In this document: positions 9,573-20,396 of the stretch, one piece after another
Position numbering within the stretch: position 1 is the first letter of the stretch
Layout: every line of letters begins with the position of its first letter
Assembly: GCA_030849805.1 (NCBI GenBank)
Contig: JASANZ010002142.1
Span: forward strand, 1 to 53,872
Direction: 5' to 3'
DNA length: 53,872 bases
Source: Sergeia podlipaevii
Lineage: Eukaryota > Euglenozoa > Kinetoplastea > Trypanosomatida > Trypanosomatidae
Translations under genes and position numbers: made by a program
The notes under the pieces: model-generated
The model's database searches: none
Told to the model about the DNA's origin: nothing
Seen by the model: the letters and a program-made list of their open reading frames with translations, nothing else

Positions 9573-10445
9573 CTACACTGTCATAGGCAGCTGCCAGTCG
9601 ATTGGTGAGTGCCCCAGCTTCTCCAGTGTGGTGTTGCACTGCGAGAAGCACTTACAGCCAAACCAGAGCCTTGCACTAAGTGGAGACGGATGAGCGGACT
9701 CGATCACTACATGCTTCGTGGTATCAATCAGTATCTTCTTCTTACGAGCAAAGTTACCCCACAGTAGAAAGACAAGACGGTTGGGGTGCTTCTCTGACAA
9801 AAGGCGAATAGCGTCATCTGTGAAGTCCTGCCAGCCACATCTGCTGTGAGAATTGGCCTCGTGTGCCTTCACAGTCAGCGTTGCATTGAGCATCAAGATT
9901 CCTTGCTCCGCCCAACTCTGCAGGTATCCATGCGGTGGTGTCCTGAATCCGGGAATATCCACCGTGAGCTCCTTGTACATGTTCACGAGACTCGGGGGTG
10001 GCCTCACACCAGGTCGCACTGAGAAGCAGAGACCGTGTGCCTGTCCAATATCATGATAAGGATCTTGACCCAGCAACACAACCTTAATATTTCCGAATGG
10101 GGCACTGTTAAACGCGGAGAAGATATCTGGGCGGGGGGGCAGCACCACCTCCTTGACGGCCTCCCGTTCATCAAGAAATTTCTCAATCGCAAGGAACCTA
10201 CCCTTACGCCACGTGTTCGCCATAAGTGGGGAGAGAAAGCCGCGCCACTTAGGATCCATCACAAGTGCCGCCAGCCACCTGCTGGAGCTCGTAGGAACTA
10301 GAGTGGCAGATGAAGAATGCTGCTGCTTTGATGAAGGAGAAGGAGAGCGGGAGCGCTTCCTTGTAGCCTCTGTTCCTGCCGTCGTCACCGCTGCCGCCGC
10401 ACTTGTGGCAGGCTTCTTGACGTAGTCCATGAGTGACTTTTGCAT
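9573..10445 (-). CDS. UNG: Uracil-DNA glycosylase (family 1 UNG)
   Basis: Removes uracil from DNA to start base-excision repair; nuclear and/or mitochondrial. The 290-residue protein has an N-terminal extension of about 70 residues, rich in Ser/Arg/Lys with KRSRSPSPSS (possible nuclear localisation), then the UNG catalytic domain. Diagnostic motifs are: GQDPYHDIGQAHG, with catalytic Asp near residue 127; the beta-strand motif MLNATLTVKAHEANSH; LLWGNFARKK; and the minor-groove loop HPSPLSA, with His near 252. The start at 10445 opens MQKSLMDYVKK, resembling the PCNA-binding N-terminus of eukaryotic UNG2 (QxxLxxY/F). A frame open 45 codons further upstream runs through Phe/Lys homopolymer sequence and was not used. 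No clear mitochondrial presequence is visible. Confidence 0.95.
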   Translation of the reverse strand: MQKSLMDYVKKPATSAAAAVTTAGTEATRKRSRSPSPSSKQQHSSSATLVPTSSSRWLAALVMDPKWRGFLSPLMANTWRKGRFLAIEKFLDEREAVKEVVLPPRPDIFSAFNSAPFGNIKVVLLGQDPYHDIGQAHGLCFSVRPGVRPPPSLVNMYKELTVDIPGFRTPPHGYLQSWAEQGILMLNATLTVKAHEANSHSRCGWQDFTDDAIRLLSEKHPNRLVFLLWGNFARKKKILIDTTKHVVIESAHPSPLSARLWFGCKCFSQCNTTLEKLGHSPIDWQLPMTV

Positions 10446-11132
10446 CACAAATAAGTAAAAAGAAACAAAAAGAAATGAGCCAATTTGTAAAGCAAAAAAG
10501 AACACTATTTTTTGATATTGTTTTTTTTTCTTTTTCTTTTGAAAACAAAGGGAAGAAACAAACCACAACAACGCGTACAAGGCAATCCTCCTCCTCCTCC
10601 TCCTCTCTCAGAAGTATTCAAGTAAATAGAGGACAAAGTAAAAGAATGTTTGATGCAGCCCTCCTGCTATTCTCCACGATATACACACGTAACAAAAAGG
10701 ACAAAAAAAAAGAAGGAAAAGAAAAAAAAATAAGAGAGATCGTAAAGAGTTTGAGAAGTAAAAATGAGGATGAAGATATAAAATCACTAAAGTAAATGAA
10801 AAGCATTCATCATGTGGCGGTGTTCCATTAACAAAAAGAAAAAAAGATGAAATGAAGAAACAACGCAGTTGATCTGAATCAACAACAAAAAAAAAAATGT
10901 GTGCGCTTCCATCCTCTGTGCACTATCATTATTGTTCTTTATATATGTACTATCAGCAAACACGTATATATCTGTGACACATAACACCATTCAAAAGCGG
11001 CAACAACATCAACGAAAAGTGACTCACCAAAAGCGCAACACACACGAAGAAGCAAAATATCGCGTGTTCCTTGTTTTAACTCTTCACTTGAGAGGTATTA
11101 TTGCTTCCATTCCCAGCAAAGAAAAAAAAGAA
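10446..11132. other. Intergenic DNA between the PPR-like gene and UNG
   Basis: About 690 nt: the UNG 5' region and the PPR-like 3' UTR. It contains a CTC run (about 10587-10604) and many short A runs on the + strand. No single acceptor stands out for UNG; candidates lie about 60-95 nt upstream of its ATG. Nothing gene-like is seen. Confidence 0.55.
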
Positions 11133-12275
11133 CTAAAAGTGACGTCCACGACGACGAGACACTTGCGATGCCCACACATGAATAAGAGCTGCATAGGATG
11201 CAGTGATGGCTTCCTTCTCAAGCGGTGGCAGTGCATTCAGAACAAACAAGGCAATGTTATCCTTTCCTGCTTGCTCTAGCGTCGCGATAAGCGTCGCATA
11301 TGTGACCACATCTGGAGAAGGAGGCTCACTCGCACTGGGTCCACGAGGCAACCACGCTGCATCGCTGCTATCGTCCTCACTGTCCAGTTCCAGCTGCTTG
11401 GCAGCACACTCCTTAATGGGATTCGGACCCATTGCACGCACCACCCTCAGCGCGCCACGCCATTCCGCAGCATGCTCACAGCCATCGAGACACGCATTGT
11501 ATGCTTGCACGGGTACCTGCGCCGCAGGCAAGGACCCTCTGGTAATCATGCGCATTGCCCTCTGCCAGCCCTTCAGAGGCGGGTCGCACGCAGCAGCAGC
11601 AGCGGCAGTACCAGGGTAGCCCCGAACGAGAGAAGCAACAGCGTGAGTGTAGGCCTCGGGGAAGCTGGCGCCGTAGTACTGCGCAAGTGCCTCCACCACT
11701 TCCCACTGACCTGCACAGGCGCACATGTCGATCACTAGAGTGAGGTGTTCATTGCCCACGGATACGGCTGCGCTCTGTGCTGGAGAGGCGGCCGTAGCGG
11801 TGCGAGGAAGTGGACTAAGCGCAAGCGTAGTAGTGTCAGCGTCCGCGTCCGCGGCTGCACTGCGAGCGCCAATCTGCATGCCAGTGCAACGCAGAAAGGA
11901 GGCTAGCCCCTCCTCCCACATATTTGTCTGCGCAGTAGTGGCAAGCACAGAGAGCAGATCGTTACTGTTTTGATAGCTCGCGGGCCCTGAGGAGCGGATA
12001 ATGCTAGGCCTACCCGCCGTGCGAGCTGCATCCTCCCTGTCTATCATCGCAAAGAAGTCAGTCGAATTATCATGCTGCAGGCGGCGGTCGCTAACAAAAT
12101 TGCCTTTCATCACTCTATTGGCTTTCACCGCCGTTCCAGGAGTGTACGCTCCGGGATGAGGTGAACTGTTGGAAGCCACACCACCAGAAAAAAGACCTTC
12201 AACGTGGTGTCGGGCCCGCTGCTTAGGTAGGCGCATGGCGCGTGCAAGCACCTGCTCCAGCGTTAGTGGGGGCAT
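11133..12275 (-). CDS. PPR-like helical-repeat protein, probably organellar
   Basis: A 380-residue protein starting from the ATG at 12275; the frame also opens two codons earlier, but with GTG. The second half has helix-turn-helix repeats of pentatricopeptide type, for example LTLVIDMCACAGQWEVVEAL (about 178-197), YNACLDGCEHAAEWRGALRV (about 255-274) and VVTYATLIATLEQAGKDN (about 322-339). Such 35-residue repeats bind single-stranded RNA, and kinetoplastids use large PPR families in mitochondrial ribosomes and RNA processing. The N-terminal third is low in recognisable structure and has Ala/Asp/Thr-rich inserts. It ends SRRRGRHF. A TPR-like protein is possible; the specific role is unknown. 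Confidence 0.8.
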   Translation of the reverse strand: MPPLTLEQVLARAMRLPKQRARHHVEGLFSGGVASNSSPHPGAYTPGTAVKANRVMKGNFVSDRRLQHDNSTDFFAMIDREDAARTAGRPSIIRSSGPASYQNSNDLLSVLATTAQTNMWEEGLASFLRCTGMQIGARSAAADADADTTTLALSPLPRTATAASPAQSAAVSVGNEHLTLVIDMCACAGQWEVVEALAQYYGASFPEAYTHAVASLVRGYPGTAAAAAACDPPLKGWQRAMRMITRGSLPAAQVPVQAYNACLDGCEHAAEWRGALRVVRAMGPNPIKECAAKQLELDSEDDSSDAAWLPRGPSASEPPSPDVVTYATLIATLEQAGKDNIALFVLNALPPLEKEAITASYAALIHVWASQVSRRRGRHF

Positions 12276-14866
12276 CCACACTGCGCTTGAACTTCTCTTT
12301 TCTTTTCCTTTTTCTTTTTGCTTTTTTGCAGTATTCAGTTTCTCTTCGTGTGTTAGGTGATTGTGTACAGCTTAAATGATGTGTTTAAGATTCAAATTTC
12401 TTCTCCACTATGCATGTACGTCTATTGTGAGGGAGGAGGAGCTCAACTTACTGCTTTCCACTCCTTTTCTTTTAGTGTGTGCACCACCTACGATACAGCG
12501 ATAAAAAAAAAATCGCTAAAAATTCATTCAAGAAGGAAAGAAAGAAAGAAAGAAAGCAACAGAAATGGGAGGGAGAATCATATAAGTGTTTCAGCAAATG
12601 GTAATAAGGTCAATTTTACAATCCCTCTTTACAAAAAGTGAGTTGTTTCATTATCTATCTGTCTATGGATGCGCCCATATGGCATGCATAGAGCGATACG
12701 GTACATCAGCATCAACAATGCATTTGCTTATATATATATTACTGTTCCTTTCATTTATAAAAATACTGACTCAAAAATTGCCCTTGAGTGATTGAAAAAA
12801 AGAAAATTCTATTTATAGCCACCCATTGTGAGAAGCGTGTGTGTGTGTGTGTGAGAGAAAAAATTCTTTCTCTCTTCTTCTCCTCACAGTGAGAAAGCGC
12901 GCAAATCGTCTACGTATCAAATCCTTTTTTTTGATTTTTCCCTTAAAAGAATTATTTTTGAAAAAAAAAAAAAAAAAGAAAGGAAAGAAGAAGAAGGAAT
13001 AATAATGCCTTCATTTACGATCATCAGCATCAGAGAAGTGTGAAGAAAACAAAGAAAAAAATGAACAAAAGCGTACCTAGCCAAGCTATGTGGCAAGCAC
13101 TGCTTGTGTGCGCCTGTATTGCGCGAGTTCATGTGTGTGTGCGTGTGTTTCTTCTTCGTCTGTGTATGTTAACATGTAATGGCTTTACCTCAGATGTCTC
13201 CTCATCTTTACGGTGATTTCGTTTTTTCTAACTGTATATATACGTACCCCCCAAAAAAAGAGTATCACACGCACCACCCTCCTCTCACTGCTACACGAGA
13301 TGTGAGTTCGAGCTGTGCTCTATATTGAAACTACTACTACTACTTGATTGTTTCATCAATTTGTTACTTCGCCCATCAGTTTTTTTTTTGAATTAAAAAA
13401 AAAAAAGTAATACCTTTCATATCTGTTCTTTTCTTCTGTATATTAAACAGAAGGGAGGGGAAAGTGAGCAATTTGGTTTTTTGTCAATATATATGCCTCT
13501 GGTGCAAGCAATCCACACCCACACACACACACTTGCGTATTCGTACTCGTACATGTTGCCATTTTTAGAGGCACGTAAAAAAAAAAAAAAGGGAAGAAAC
13601 ATTAAAGCTCCAAAAAAAAAGTGGCCACTATATCATCAATGCGCATGCAATAAAACGAATAATGGCACACTAAAGAAAAAAAGAGATGGCATATATGTAT
13701 ATATACGGACCCTTGCGATCCTGCAGTCACACAGCGCACGTACAAAAACAAAAAGCAATTGTGAAAAAAAAAAAGCAGATTCAAAGGGAGAGGGGGCAAA
13801 ATAGAAGAGAAAAGTCTCTCTGCTGGCTATTTCTTCTTTTTTCATTTTAGCGTCCCAGTATATAATTGTCGCTGGCCCCCTTGCCCTCAAACGATATATC
13901 GTACGTTTTTTTTTTCTCAAAAAAAGGCATAGTGCATAGATGAAATGATGAGAGATGACGTGAGTCACCTAGCGCTAGCGAAGTTGTACGCTCTCCATGC
14001 TTCTCTTTTTTTTCCAGCCTCTTTCCCTCTTCATCTCTCTTTCCAGAGATGAATCTTTGAGGACCATCTCCACTCAACATCAAAAAAAGCGAAAGAAACC
14101 AAAAGCTTTTCCGCTTCGTGCGTGCGTAGGTATGAATGTTTTAGCATAATAATATATTTCATCACAAATAAAAGCATTGTTTCCCCTTTTTAAGAAGAAA
14201 ATAGCAAAAAAAAAAAAAAGAATATAATAATTATTATAAGTCCTAAGAAGTTGATCATCGTCCCCGTCTGTGTGTGCATTTTTTCATTTATATATTTGAG
14301 GAGAGAGAGAAGAGGAAAAGTGATGCTCGTGTTCCCCCACTATGAAGCAGTGTACGAGTGAGTAACTAATTGGAAATAAGCAAACAATAAGGTGTGTGTG
14401 CGTGTATGTATGAAAAAAAAAAAATGCACGCGTGGCTTGCAGCTATGGGTAGAACGACTCTTTTCTTCTTCTTCTTTAAGCTTCGAGCAAGCTCCCAAAT
14501 AGGGTCTTCGTCATTCTCCCTTCTCAACAACAAACCTTTAAAATAAAGAGAAACAAGCAGCAACGCCAGCTACATATATATATATTTCTTCGCATGCCCA
14601 TTCAAAATTGCTTCTTGTCAATTTCTTTTTATTGTATTCATTATCAATCGGCTATAGAGCCTCCTCGGTGTAAAGCGGGCATCCCAGACATAATTGCACG
14701 CAAAACAACTAGAGCAAAAAAGAAAGGGGTTGGAGAGAAAGAGAAAGAGAGCTCAGCGATACTGCTGTTGCTGTGCATCTTTCGTAAAAAAAAAAGGGGG
14801 GGGCTACGTCATCCTCTCGTCTCTTCCCACCTCTTACTCGCTCTCTCTCTCTCTCTCTCTCTCGCT
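12276..14866. other. 2.6-kb gene-free interval between aconitase and the PPR-like gene
   Basis: The largest gap in the minus-strand unit, presumably the aconitase 3' UTR plus the PPR-like 5' region. It contains a GAAA repeat (about 12535-12556), a GT run (about 12837-12852), many A runs, CT runs just before the aconitase stop (about 14840-14862), and a perfect AT palindrome at 14223-14238. Frames are short and Lys/Phe-rich. No gene or RNA is recognised. Confidence 0.6.
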
Positions 14867-17572
14867 TTAGTTCTTCATGCTGTTGACGGCGCGGTCGCGA
14901 AGTACGTAGTTGAGGATACCACCGTTCTCGACGTACTTGACCTCCATCTCGGTATCAATGCGAAGCGTCACAGTAAACTTCTTGCCGTTGTCGCAAGTCA
15001 CCTCGATGTCCTGCTGAGGGCGAAGCTCGCCAGAGAAGTTCATGGAGAAGCGCTCCTTGCCAGTGAGGCCGAGACTCGCGGCGTTCTCGCCGTTTTTGAA
15101 TTGCAGAGGCACAACGCCCATGCCGACCAAGTTGGAGCGGTGGATGCGCTCGAAGCTCTCGGCGATAACGGCGCGGATACCCTGAAGAAAGGGACCTTTG
15201 CCGGCCCAATCGCGCGAAGAACCGCTACCGTACTCCTTGCCAGCGAGGATAATGGTGGGGATGCCCTCCTCCTTGTACTTCATGGCGGCATCGAAGATGA
15301 ACATCTTCTGGCTAGTCGGCATGTGGATCGTGAAGGGACCAGTTTGGCCCTCACCGACGATGCGGTTGCCGAGACGCGTGTTGGCAAAAGTGCCGCGCAC
15401 CATCACCTCGTCGTTACCACGGCGAGAGCCGTACGTGTTGAAGTCCTTGCGAGCAACGCCACGTTCCGTGAGGTACTTCGCGGCAGGAGAGTCCTTCGCG
15501 ATGCTACCGGCGGGGGAAATGTGGTCGGTGGTGATGGAGTCCCCGAAGAGCGCGATGCAGGCGGCGTTGGTGACATTCTTCACGCCGGGCAGCTCCTTGG
15601 TCATGCCATCGAAGTACGGGGGCTTGTGGATATACGTGGACTTCTCATCCCAGCGGTAGAACTCGCCCTCCTCCACCTTGAGCTTGTTCCAGGACTCGTT
15701 CATGGTGGTGATATGGTCGTACACCTTCTTGAACATCTCAGGGGTAACGTGCTTGGACACAATCTCAGCGATCTCATCGTTTGTGGGCCAGATGTCGCGC
15801 AGGTAGACGCCGCTGGCAATGGGCTCGGTGGCAAAGTCGATGTTCATGCGGCCAGCCAGTGCGTAGGCGACCACGAGAGGTGGGGACGCAAGGTAGTTGG
15901 CGGCAGTGAGGGGGTGGATGCGGGCCTCGAAGTTGCGGTTACCGGAGAGAACAGCGGCGGCGACGAAGTTGTTGTCAGTGATGCACTTGGACACCTCAGG
16001 CGCGACATCGCCAGAGTTGCCAATGCAAGTCATGCAGCCGTAGCCGGTGGTGTTGAAGCCGAGCGCATCGAGAGACTTCTGAAGGCCAGAGCTCTCCAGG
16101 TACTCCGTCACCACGTGAGAACCAGGGGAGAGGGAGGTCTTGATGCCGGTGGGCACTGTAAGGCCCTTCTCGAGCGCCTTCTTGGCCACCAGACCAGCGG
16201 CCACAAGCACGTTGGGGTTAGACGTGTTGGTGCAAGATGTGATGGCTGCAATGACGACGCTACCGTGGCGCATCTCAGCAGCCTTGCCATCGACAGTGTA
16301 CTTGACCACCTTGTCGTGCTCACCCTCAGGGATACCAAAACCCTTGAAGCCGCTCTTGGCGGACATGCAAGCCTTGAAGTCCTTGGACATGTCAGCGAGG
16401 GCGACGTTGTCGTGCGGGCGCTTAGGGCCCGCCACGCAGGGCACAACGGTAGAGAGGTCAAGTTCAAGGTTGTGCGTGTACTCTATCTGCTCTTTTCCAG
16501 TACGGAAGAGACCGACAGCCTTGGCGTAGCTCTCGATGCGGGCGACGTGCTCGGGGGTGCGGTTGGTGTTGCGCAAGTAGTTGATCGTCTCCTCATCGAT
16601 GGGGAAGTAGCCAATGGTCGCGCCATACTCGGGAGACATGTTACCGATGGTGGCACGGTCAGCCAAAGACAGACCCTTCACGCCAGGACCGTAGTACTCG
16701 ACGAATTTGCCCACCACGCCAAGTTTGCGCAGGTTGCGGGTGACGGTGAGAACAAGATCGGTGGCAGTGCAACCCTCAGGAAGCTTGCCAGTAAGCTTGT
16801 AGCCCACCACCTGGGGCAGGACCATGGAAAGGGACTGGCCAAGCATGGCAGCCTCAGCCTCAATACCGCCAACACCCCAGCCAACAACACCGAGGCCGTT
16901 AATCATGGTGGTGTGAGAGTCGGTGCCGACGACGGAGTCGGGGTAAAGCATGCTGTTGCTGTTGAACACACAGTGGGCAAGGTACTCAAGGTTGACCTGG
17001 TGCACAATACCGGACCCAGGGGGCACGATCAGAAGATTGTTGAAGGCGTTGGAGCCCCACTTGAGGAACTCGAAGCGCTCGTGGTTGCGGTACATCTCCA
17101 TCTCCTGGTTCTTCTCCACCGCATCCACCTCGCCCGCGCAGTCGACCTGAATGGAGTGGTCCACGACGAGGTTCACGGGAATCTGGGGGTTAATAAGCTT
17201 CGGGTCACCGCCAAGGGTCTTCATAGCGTCGCGCATGGCAGCAAGATCAACCACGCAGGGAACACCAGTAAAGTCCTGGAGCACCACGCGAGCGGGCTTA
17301 AAGGGGATCTCAATGCCCTTGGTGCAGTTCGTCTTCCAGTCAAAGATGCTTTCGACAGCCTTGCTGGTGATGTCGAACTCGTCGCAGTTGCGGACAGCAG
17401 ATTCGAGCAGCACGCGGATAGAAAAGGGCAGGTGGTTGTACTTGCTGTCGATCTCGTTAATCTTGTAGTAGCTAGCCTGGCCGCCATCAGCGGCGAGAGT
17501 CGCCAGGTACTTGGCGTTAAAGGGGTTTGGCTGAGGACCTTTCTTAGCCATAGCAACTGCTGTGCGGAACAT
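14867..17572 (-). CDS. ACO: Aconitase (aconitate hydratase, IRP1/cytosolic type)
   Basis: Interconverts citrate and isocitrate in the TCA cycle. Trypanosomatids have one aconitase shared between mitochondrion and cytosol (known for T. brucei). The 901 residues match the IRP1/AcnA class, not the shorter mitochondrial type. The three [4Fe-4S] cysteines are present: Cys447 in [10 protein letters not shown], and Cys513 and Cys516 in [13 protein letters not shown]. Other family motifs are [34 protein letters not shown] and [13 protein letters not shown], the last in the C-terminal swivel domain. The N-terminus [12 protein letters not shown] could act as a weak presequence, with a second Met at residue 8 as an alternative start. 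Codons are strongly G/C-ending, typical of a highly expressed gene here. A still longer frame on the opposite strand (14594-17620) is a shadow. Confidence 0.97.
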   Translation of the reverse strand: MFRTAVAMAKKGPQPNPFNAKYLATLAADGGQASYYKINEIDSKYNHLPFSIRVLLESAVRNCDEFDITSKAVESIFDWKTNCTKGIEIPFKPARVVLQDFTGVPCVVDLAAMRDAMKTLGGDPKLINPQIPVNLVVDHSIQVDCAGEVDAVEKNQEMEMYRNHERFEFLKWGSNAFNNLLIVPPGSGIVHQVNLEYLAHCVFNSNSMLYPDSVVGTDSHTTMINGLGVVGWGVGGIEAEAAMLGQSLSMVLPQVVGYKLTGKLPEGCTATDLVLTVTRNLRKLGVVGKFVEYYGPGVKGLSLADRATIGNMSPEYGATIGYFPIDEETINYLRNTNRTPEHVARIESYAKAVGLFRTGKEQIEYTHNLELDLSTVVPCVAGPKRPHDNVALADMSKDFKACMSAKSGFKGFGIPEGEHDKVVKYTVDGKAAEMRHGSVVIAAITSCTNTSNPNVLVAAGLVAKKALEKGLTVPTGIKTSLSPGSHVVTEYLESSGLQKSLDALGFNTTGYGCMTCIGNSGDVAPEVSKCITDNNFVAAAVLSGNRNFEARIHPLTAANYLASPPLVVAYALAGRMNIDFATEPIASGVYLRDIWPTNDEIAEIVSKHVTPEMFKKVYDHITTMNESWNKLKVEEGEFYRWDEKSTYIHKPPYFDGMTKELPGVKNVTNAACIALFGDSITTDHISPAGSIAKDSPAAKYLTERGVARKDFNTYGSRRGNDEVMVRGTFANTRLGNRIVGEGQTGPFTIHMPTSQKMFIFDAAMKYKEEGIPTIILAGKEYGSGSSRDWAGKGPFLQGIRAVIAESFERIHRSNLVGMGVVPLQFKNGENAASLGLTGKERFSMNFSGELRPQQDIEVTCDNGKKFTVTLRIDTEMEVKYVENGGILNYVLRDRAVNSMKN

Positions 17573-18254
17573 TCACAAATACGTTCAGAGAAAACAAAAC
17601 AAAATGAGGAGAATGTATAAATAAAAAAAAACTAGTTTTTTCTTTGAAATGCTAGCTTTGCGAACTGATAACTAAACCCACAATTCATAGAAAGCAGCAG
17701 AGAAGAAAAAAAAAAGAGAAAGAAGGGAAGTAAAAGAAAGAAGAGAAAAAAAAAATTTATATAAAAGTGCCGGCATAGTGTGTAAGAACAGGCCCTCCAT
17801 TCGTCCCAATAAAAAGACTTGAATGAAGAGGTAGAGAGGAAGGAAAAATATATATATTCGCTGCATAATATGAGAAATTTATATAGGGATTCATTGTGTC
17901 TATCTATAAAGAGAAGAAAAAAATAGTTTTTAAAAAATATATATATATCATTCAGCAGACTCACTACCCACCAACAACAACAAAAAAAAAAAAAAACTTT
18001 GAAAGAAAATAGAAGATAAAGTTACAATGCGCAGATCTGCCTGCTACAGGGTTCACCCTTAACTGAAAGTGAAAGCAACTACACAAAAAGAGGGAGTAGG
18101 TGGGCACCAGAGTAACGTCAAATACCCGGTGTTCAGTCACTACGTCGCGCGCACACATTATATAAGCTCACGATCATTATGTGGTGGTTGCTTTTTTTTG
18201 TGTGTGTGTGCCTATGTGTGAAGAGAAAAAAAGGGGAGAAGGCGGGCCAGCTAT
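17573..18254. other. Intergenic DNA between the coiled-coil gene and aconitase
   Basis: About 680 nt with a purine-rich + strand block (17690-17760), which is a pyrimidine tract in the sense direction. The first AG after it, near 17672, would give aconitase a 5' UTR of about 100 nt. The rest is AT-rich with A runs. No gene is seen. Confidence 0.55.
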
Positions 18255-20396
18255 TTACTGACGTCCACGCAACACCTCCAGTGCAGCTGCCAGCTCCGCT
18301 CTCTGCCCCTGCACATCCCTCAGCTGCGCATGCAGAGACTGCACCTGACTGCCATACAGCTGCACCAGCTGCGCCGCCCTCTCCCGCTCTCGTGCCGCCT
18401 CGCCCTGCAGCCTCACCACCTCCTGTGCATGTGCCTGCTCCATGCGCACCTGTCTCTCGCCACTGCCGTCTAGCTCGGCCATGAGTGCGTCACCACGCTC
18501 CTGCTGCTCCTGCAATTCACGATGCAGGCGTATCACCTCATCCTCCAGCTCCTGCGTTGATCTGACGCTTTGAGTACCACGGCCACCGCTGCTGGAGGGC
18601 ATACCAGTTTTAGACCCAGAAACCACAGAAGAAGGGGCATCACGCAATCTGGCGTTCTCTGCGCGCAAGGCAGTGCACTCACCTGTTAAGTGACGCCTCG
18701 TCTCCTGCAACTCCTCGCACGTTCGCGTCAGTTCTCGCAGCTGCGCCGCCACTTCCGCACGCTCGCGCTGCTGTCCATTTGCCTCCGCCGTCCAGTGACG
18801 CTCTGCGGCGCGCAGCCTCTCGCGCCAGTATGCCTCCACCTCACCGAGTCGCCGAGACCACTCCGCCTCTTGCAGCGCTGAGACTGGTAATGAGGCAGTG
18901 CCACTCCCACTCCCGGTAGTAGTGATAGTCGTGAGTGCAGCAACGGCAGTGGACCCCGTGGCATATGTATGGCCGCCAGTTGCAGTACCGGTTGGTGCAA
19001 GCTCCATGGCGGACGCCCGCGTGACCGCCTCCAACCGCTCCGTCAGTGTTGCATTCTCCTCTCTCAGACCGTCCAGTGCTCGTTGAAAGTCTTCTCTGCG
19101 CTGCCGCTCTGCTTGCCTGCGTTCGGCAATCGCCTGCGCGGCGAGGGCCTCAGCGCGCTGCCCCTGCTGCTTCTGAGCAGCCGCAAGAAGGTCTTGAGTT
19201 TCACGCAAGCGAGCCCGTAGTCTGCGCAGGTATGTGCGTTGTGCGTGTCTCTCCACAGAAGACTGCACCGCCCACTCCTTCACATCGTCCTCGACCTCAT
19301 CACCGCAGTCCTGGTCATCGTTGTCATCTTCATCCTGTGCGACTAAAGGAGGTGTTGGTGAGGCTGCTGAAACGAACTCCGTGTCATCACTCTTCTTATA
19401 TGTTGGGTCTTCATGGCGCTGCGCTTGCTTTCGCTGAGGTTTCTTTCCCCTCACGACGCGGGAACATGAACGTAAGAGAATTAAAGGGCCAAGAATCGCG
19501 GAGGCGGCAGTGGCGGCAGCTGGGACGCAGGTGAATCGCCCTGTGCCGCAACCGGCGGCGGCGGCGTGCTCACGCGTAGGCCCGCTAGCGCTGGTGGTGT
19601 GGCTACCCCCATTCTGAGCGTGCGGTTGCCCCTCGTACGCGTGCTGCTGAAGATCTGCGGGGACCTCGCGCGGTGGTAGCGGCCCAGGTGTTGAGACAAG
19701 AAATGGGTCCTGCGTCAGTGGCTGATGAGGAGGAAGGGGCGGTAGCGGTGAGTACGTGCTCCTGTCCTGCCCGCTTGTTGCCTGATGCGCCTGTACGGGA
19801 GAGCAGTGGTAAGCAGGCCCTGATGTAGCCATCACCTCTTCTTCATCCACGTTGGACTGCTGAAGCTGTCGCTGTGGCTGCTGACGCTGTGATGCAACTT
19901 CGCCTTCAGCATCCTCTTCAGAGTCAATAAGCAGAACGGAGGAAGAGCGGCGAGAGAACTGGCTACGTGGGGTGCCTCCTCCACGACTGGGTTCAGGACT
20001 TACCTGGGCAAGTCTCGTGCTACTAAGCGAGGCCACGACAGGTCGTGGTGGCTGCTCTCGTGAATGAGAACCCACATCTGGGGTGCTGGAACGGCATCTG
20101 CTACCTCCACTAGCGCTACGAGGAAACACAGCTCCACCTCTACTGGCCCTAGTAAAAGAGGAAGCACCCGCTACCTCCGCTGGTGGCCCAACCACTATAT
20201 GCTGTTGTGACTGATAAGCACCGCTGTTGTTGCTGCCGCCGCCTGGGTCAGGTGGGATCACCCTTGGCATGTAACTAGTAGTGTTGTTGTTGCTATTGAT
20301 GTTGCTGCTGCTGGGAAATGGCGCTATAATAATACAGTTGCCGCCCTTCTCCTCAACAGCATATGCTGGAGAAGGCGGGGTCGTGTTGGAGTACAT
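18255..20396 (-). CDS. Coiled-coil protein, function unknown
   Basis: 713 residues from the ATG at 20396, about 20 nt after a plausible acceptor. I do not recognise it. The first ~280 residues are disordered (Ser/Gly/Asn/Pro/Gln-rich, with an acidic patch SEEDAEGE). A hydrophobic stretch at about 288-308 (AAATAASAILGPLILL) is followed by basic residues (VVRGKKPQRKQAQR), so it could be a membrane anchor. An acidic segment (DEDDNDDQDCGDEVEDD) precedes heptad-rich coiled coils at about 375-460, 500-590 and 610-713, rich in Ala, Arg, Glu and Gln, with no globular end. Many kinetoplastid cytoskeleton and basal-body proteins look like this, but composition alone cannot place it. Confidence 0.85.
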   Translation of the reverse strand: MYSNTTPPSPAYAVEEKGGNCIIIAPFPSSSNINSNNNTTSYMPRVIPPDPGGGSNNSGAYQSQQHIVVGPPAEVAGASSFTRASRGGAVFPRSASGGSRCRSSTPDVGSHSREQPPRPVVASLSSTRLAQVSPEPSRGGGTPRSQFSRRSSSVLLIDSEEDAEGEVASQRQQPQRQLQQSNVDEEEVMATSGPAYHCSPVQAHQATSGQDRSTYSPLPPLPPHQPLTQDPFLVSTPGPLPPREVPADLQQHAYEGQPHAQNGGSHTTSASGPTREHAAAAGCGTGRFTCVPAAATAASAILGPLILLRSCSRVVRGKKPQRKQAQRHEDPTYKKSDDTEFVSAASPTPPLVAQDEDDNDDQDCGDEVEDDVKEWAVQSSVERHAQRTYLRRLRARLRETQDLLAAAQKQQGQRAEALAAQAIAERRQAERQRREDFQRALDGLREENATLTERLEAVTRASAMELAPTGTATGGHTYATGSTAVAALTTITTTGSGSGTASLPVSALQEAEWSRRLGEVEAYWRERLRAAERHWTAEANGQQRERAEVAAQLRELTRTCEELQETRRHLTGECTALRAENARLRDAPSSVVSGSKTGMPSSSGGRGTQSVRSTQELEDEVIRLHRELQEQQERGDALMAELDGSGERQVRMEQAHAQEVVRLQGEAARERERAAQLVQLYGSQVQSLHAQLRDVQGQRAELAAALEVLRGRQ

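Noticed and set aside
13018..13030. TGATGA-like sequences in intergenic DNA that could be snoRNA C boxes
   Set aside because: No CTGA D box at the right distance and no flanking terminal stem; such hexamers are expected by chance in this AT-rich DNA.
14223..14238. 16-bp perfect palindrome TATAATAATTATTATA
   Set aside because: Entirely A/T and made of TAA/TTA units; expected in such DNA and not near a defined signal.
14594..17620. 1008-codon open frame on the + strand opposite aconitase
   Set aside because: Its protein is a repetitive Val/Leu/His/Gly/Asp mix typical of the antisense of GC3-rich codons, it runs against the local transcription direction, and the opposite strand encodes an unmistakable aconitase.
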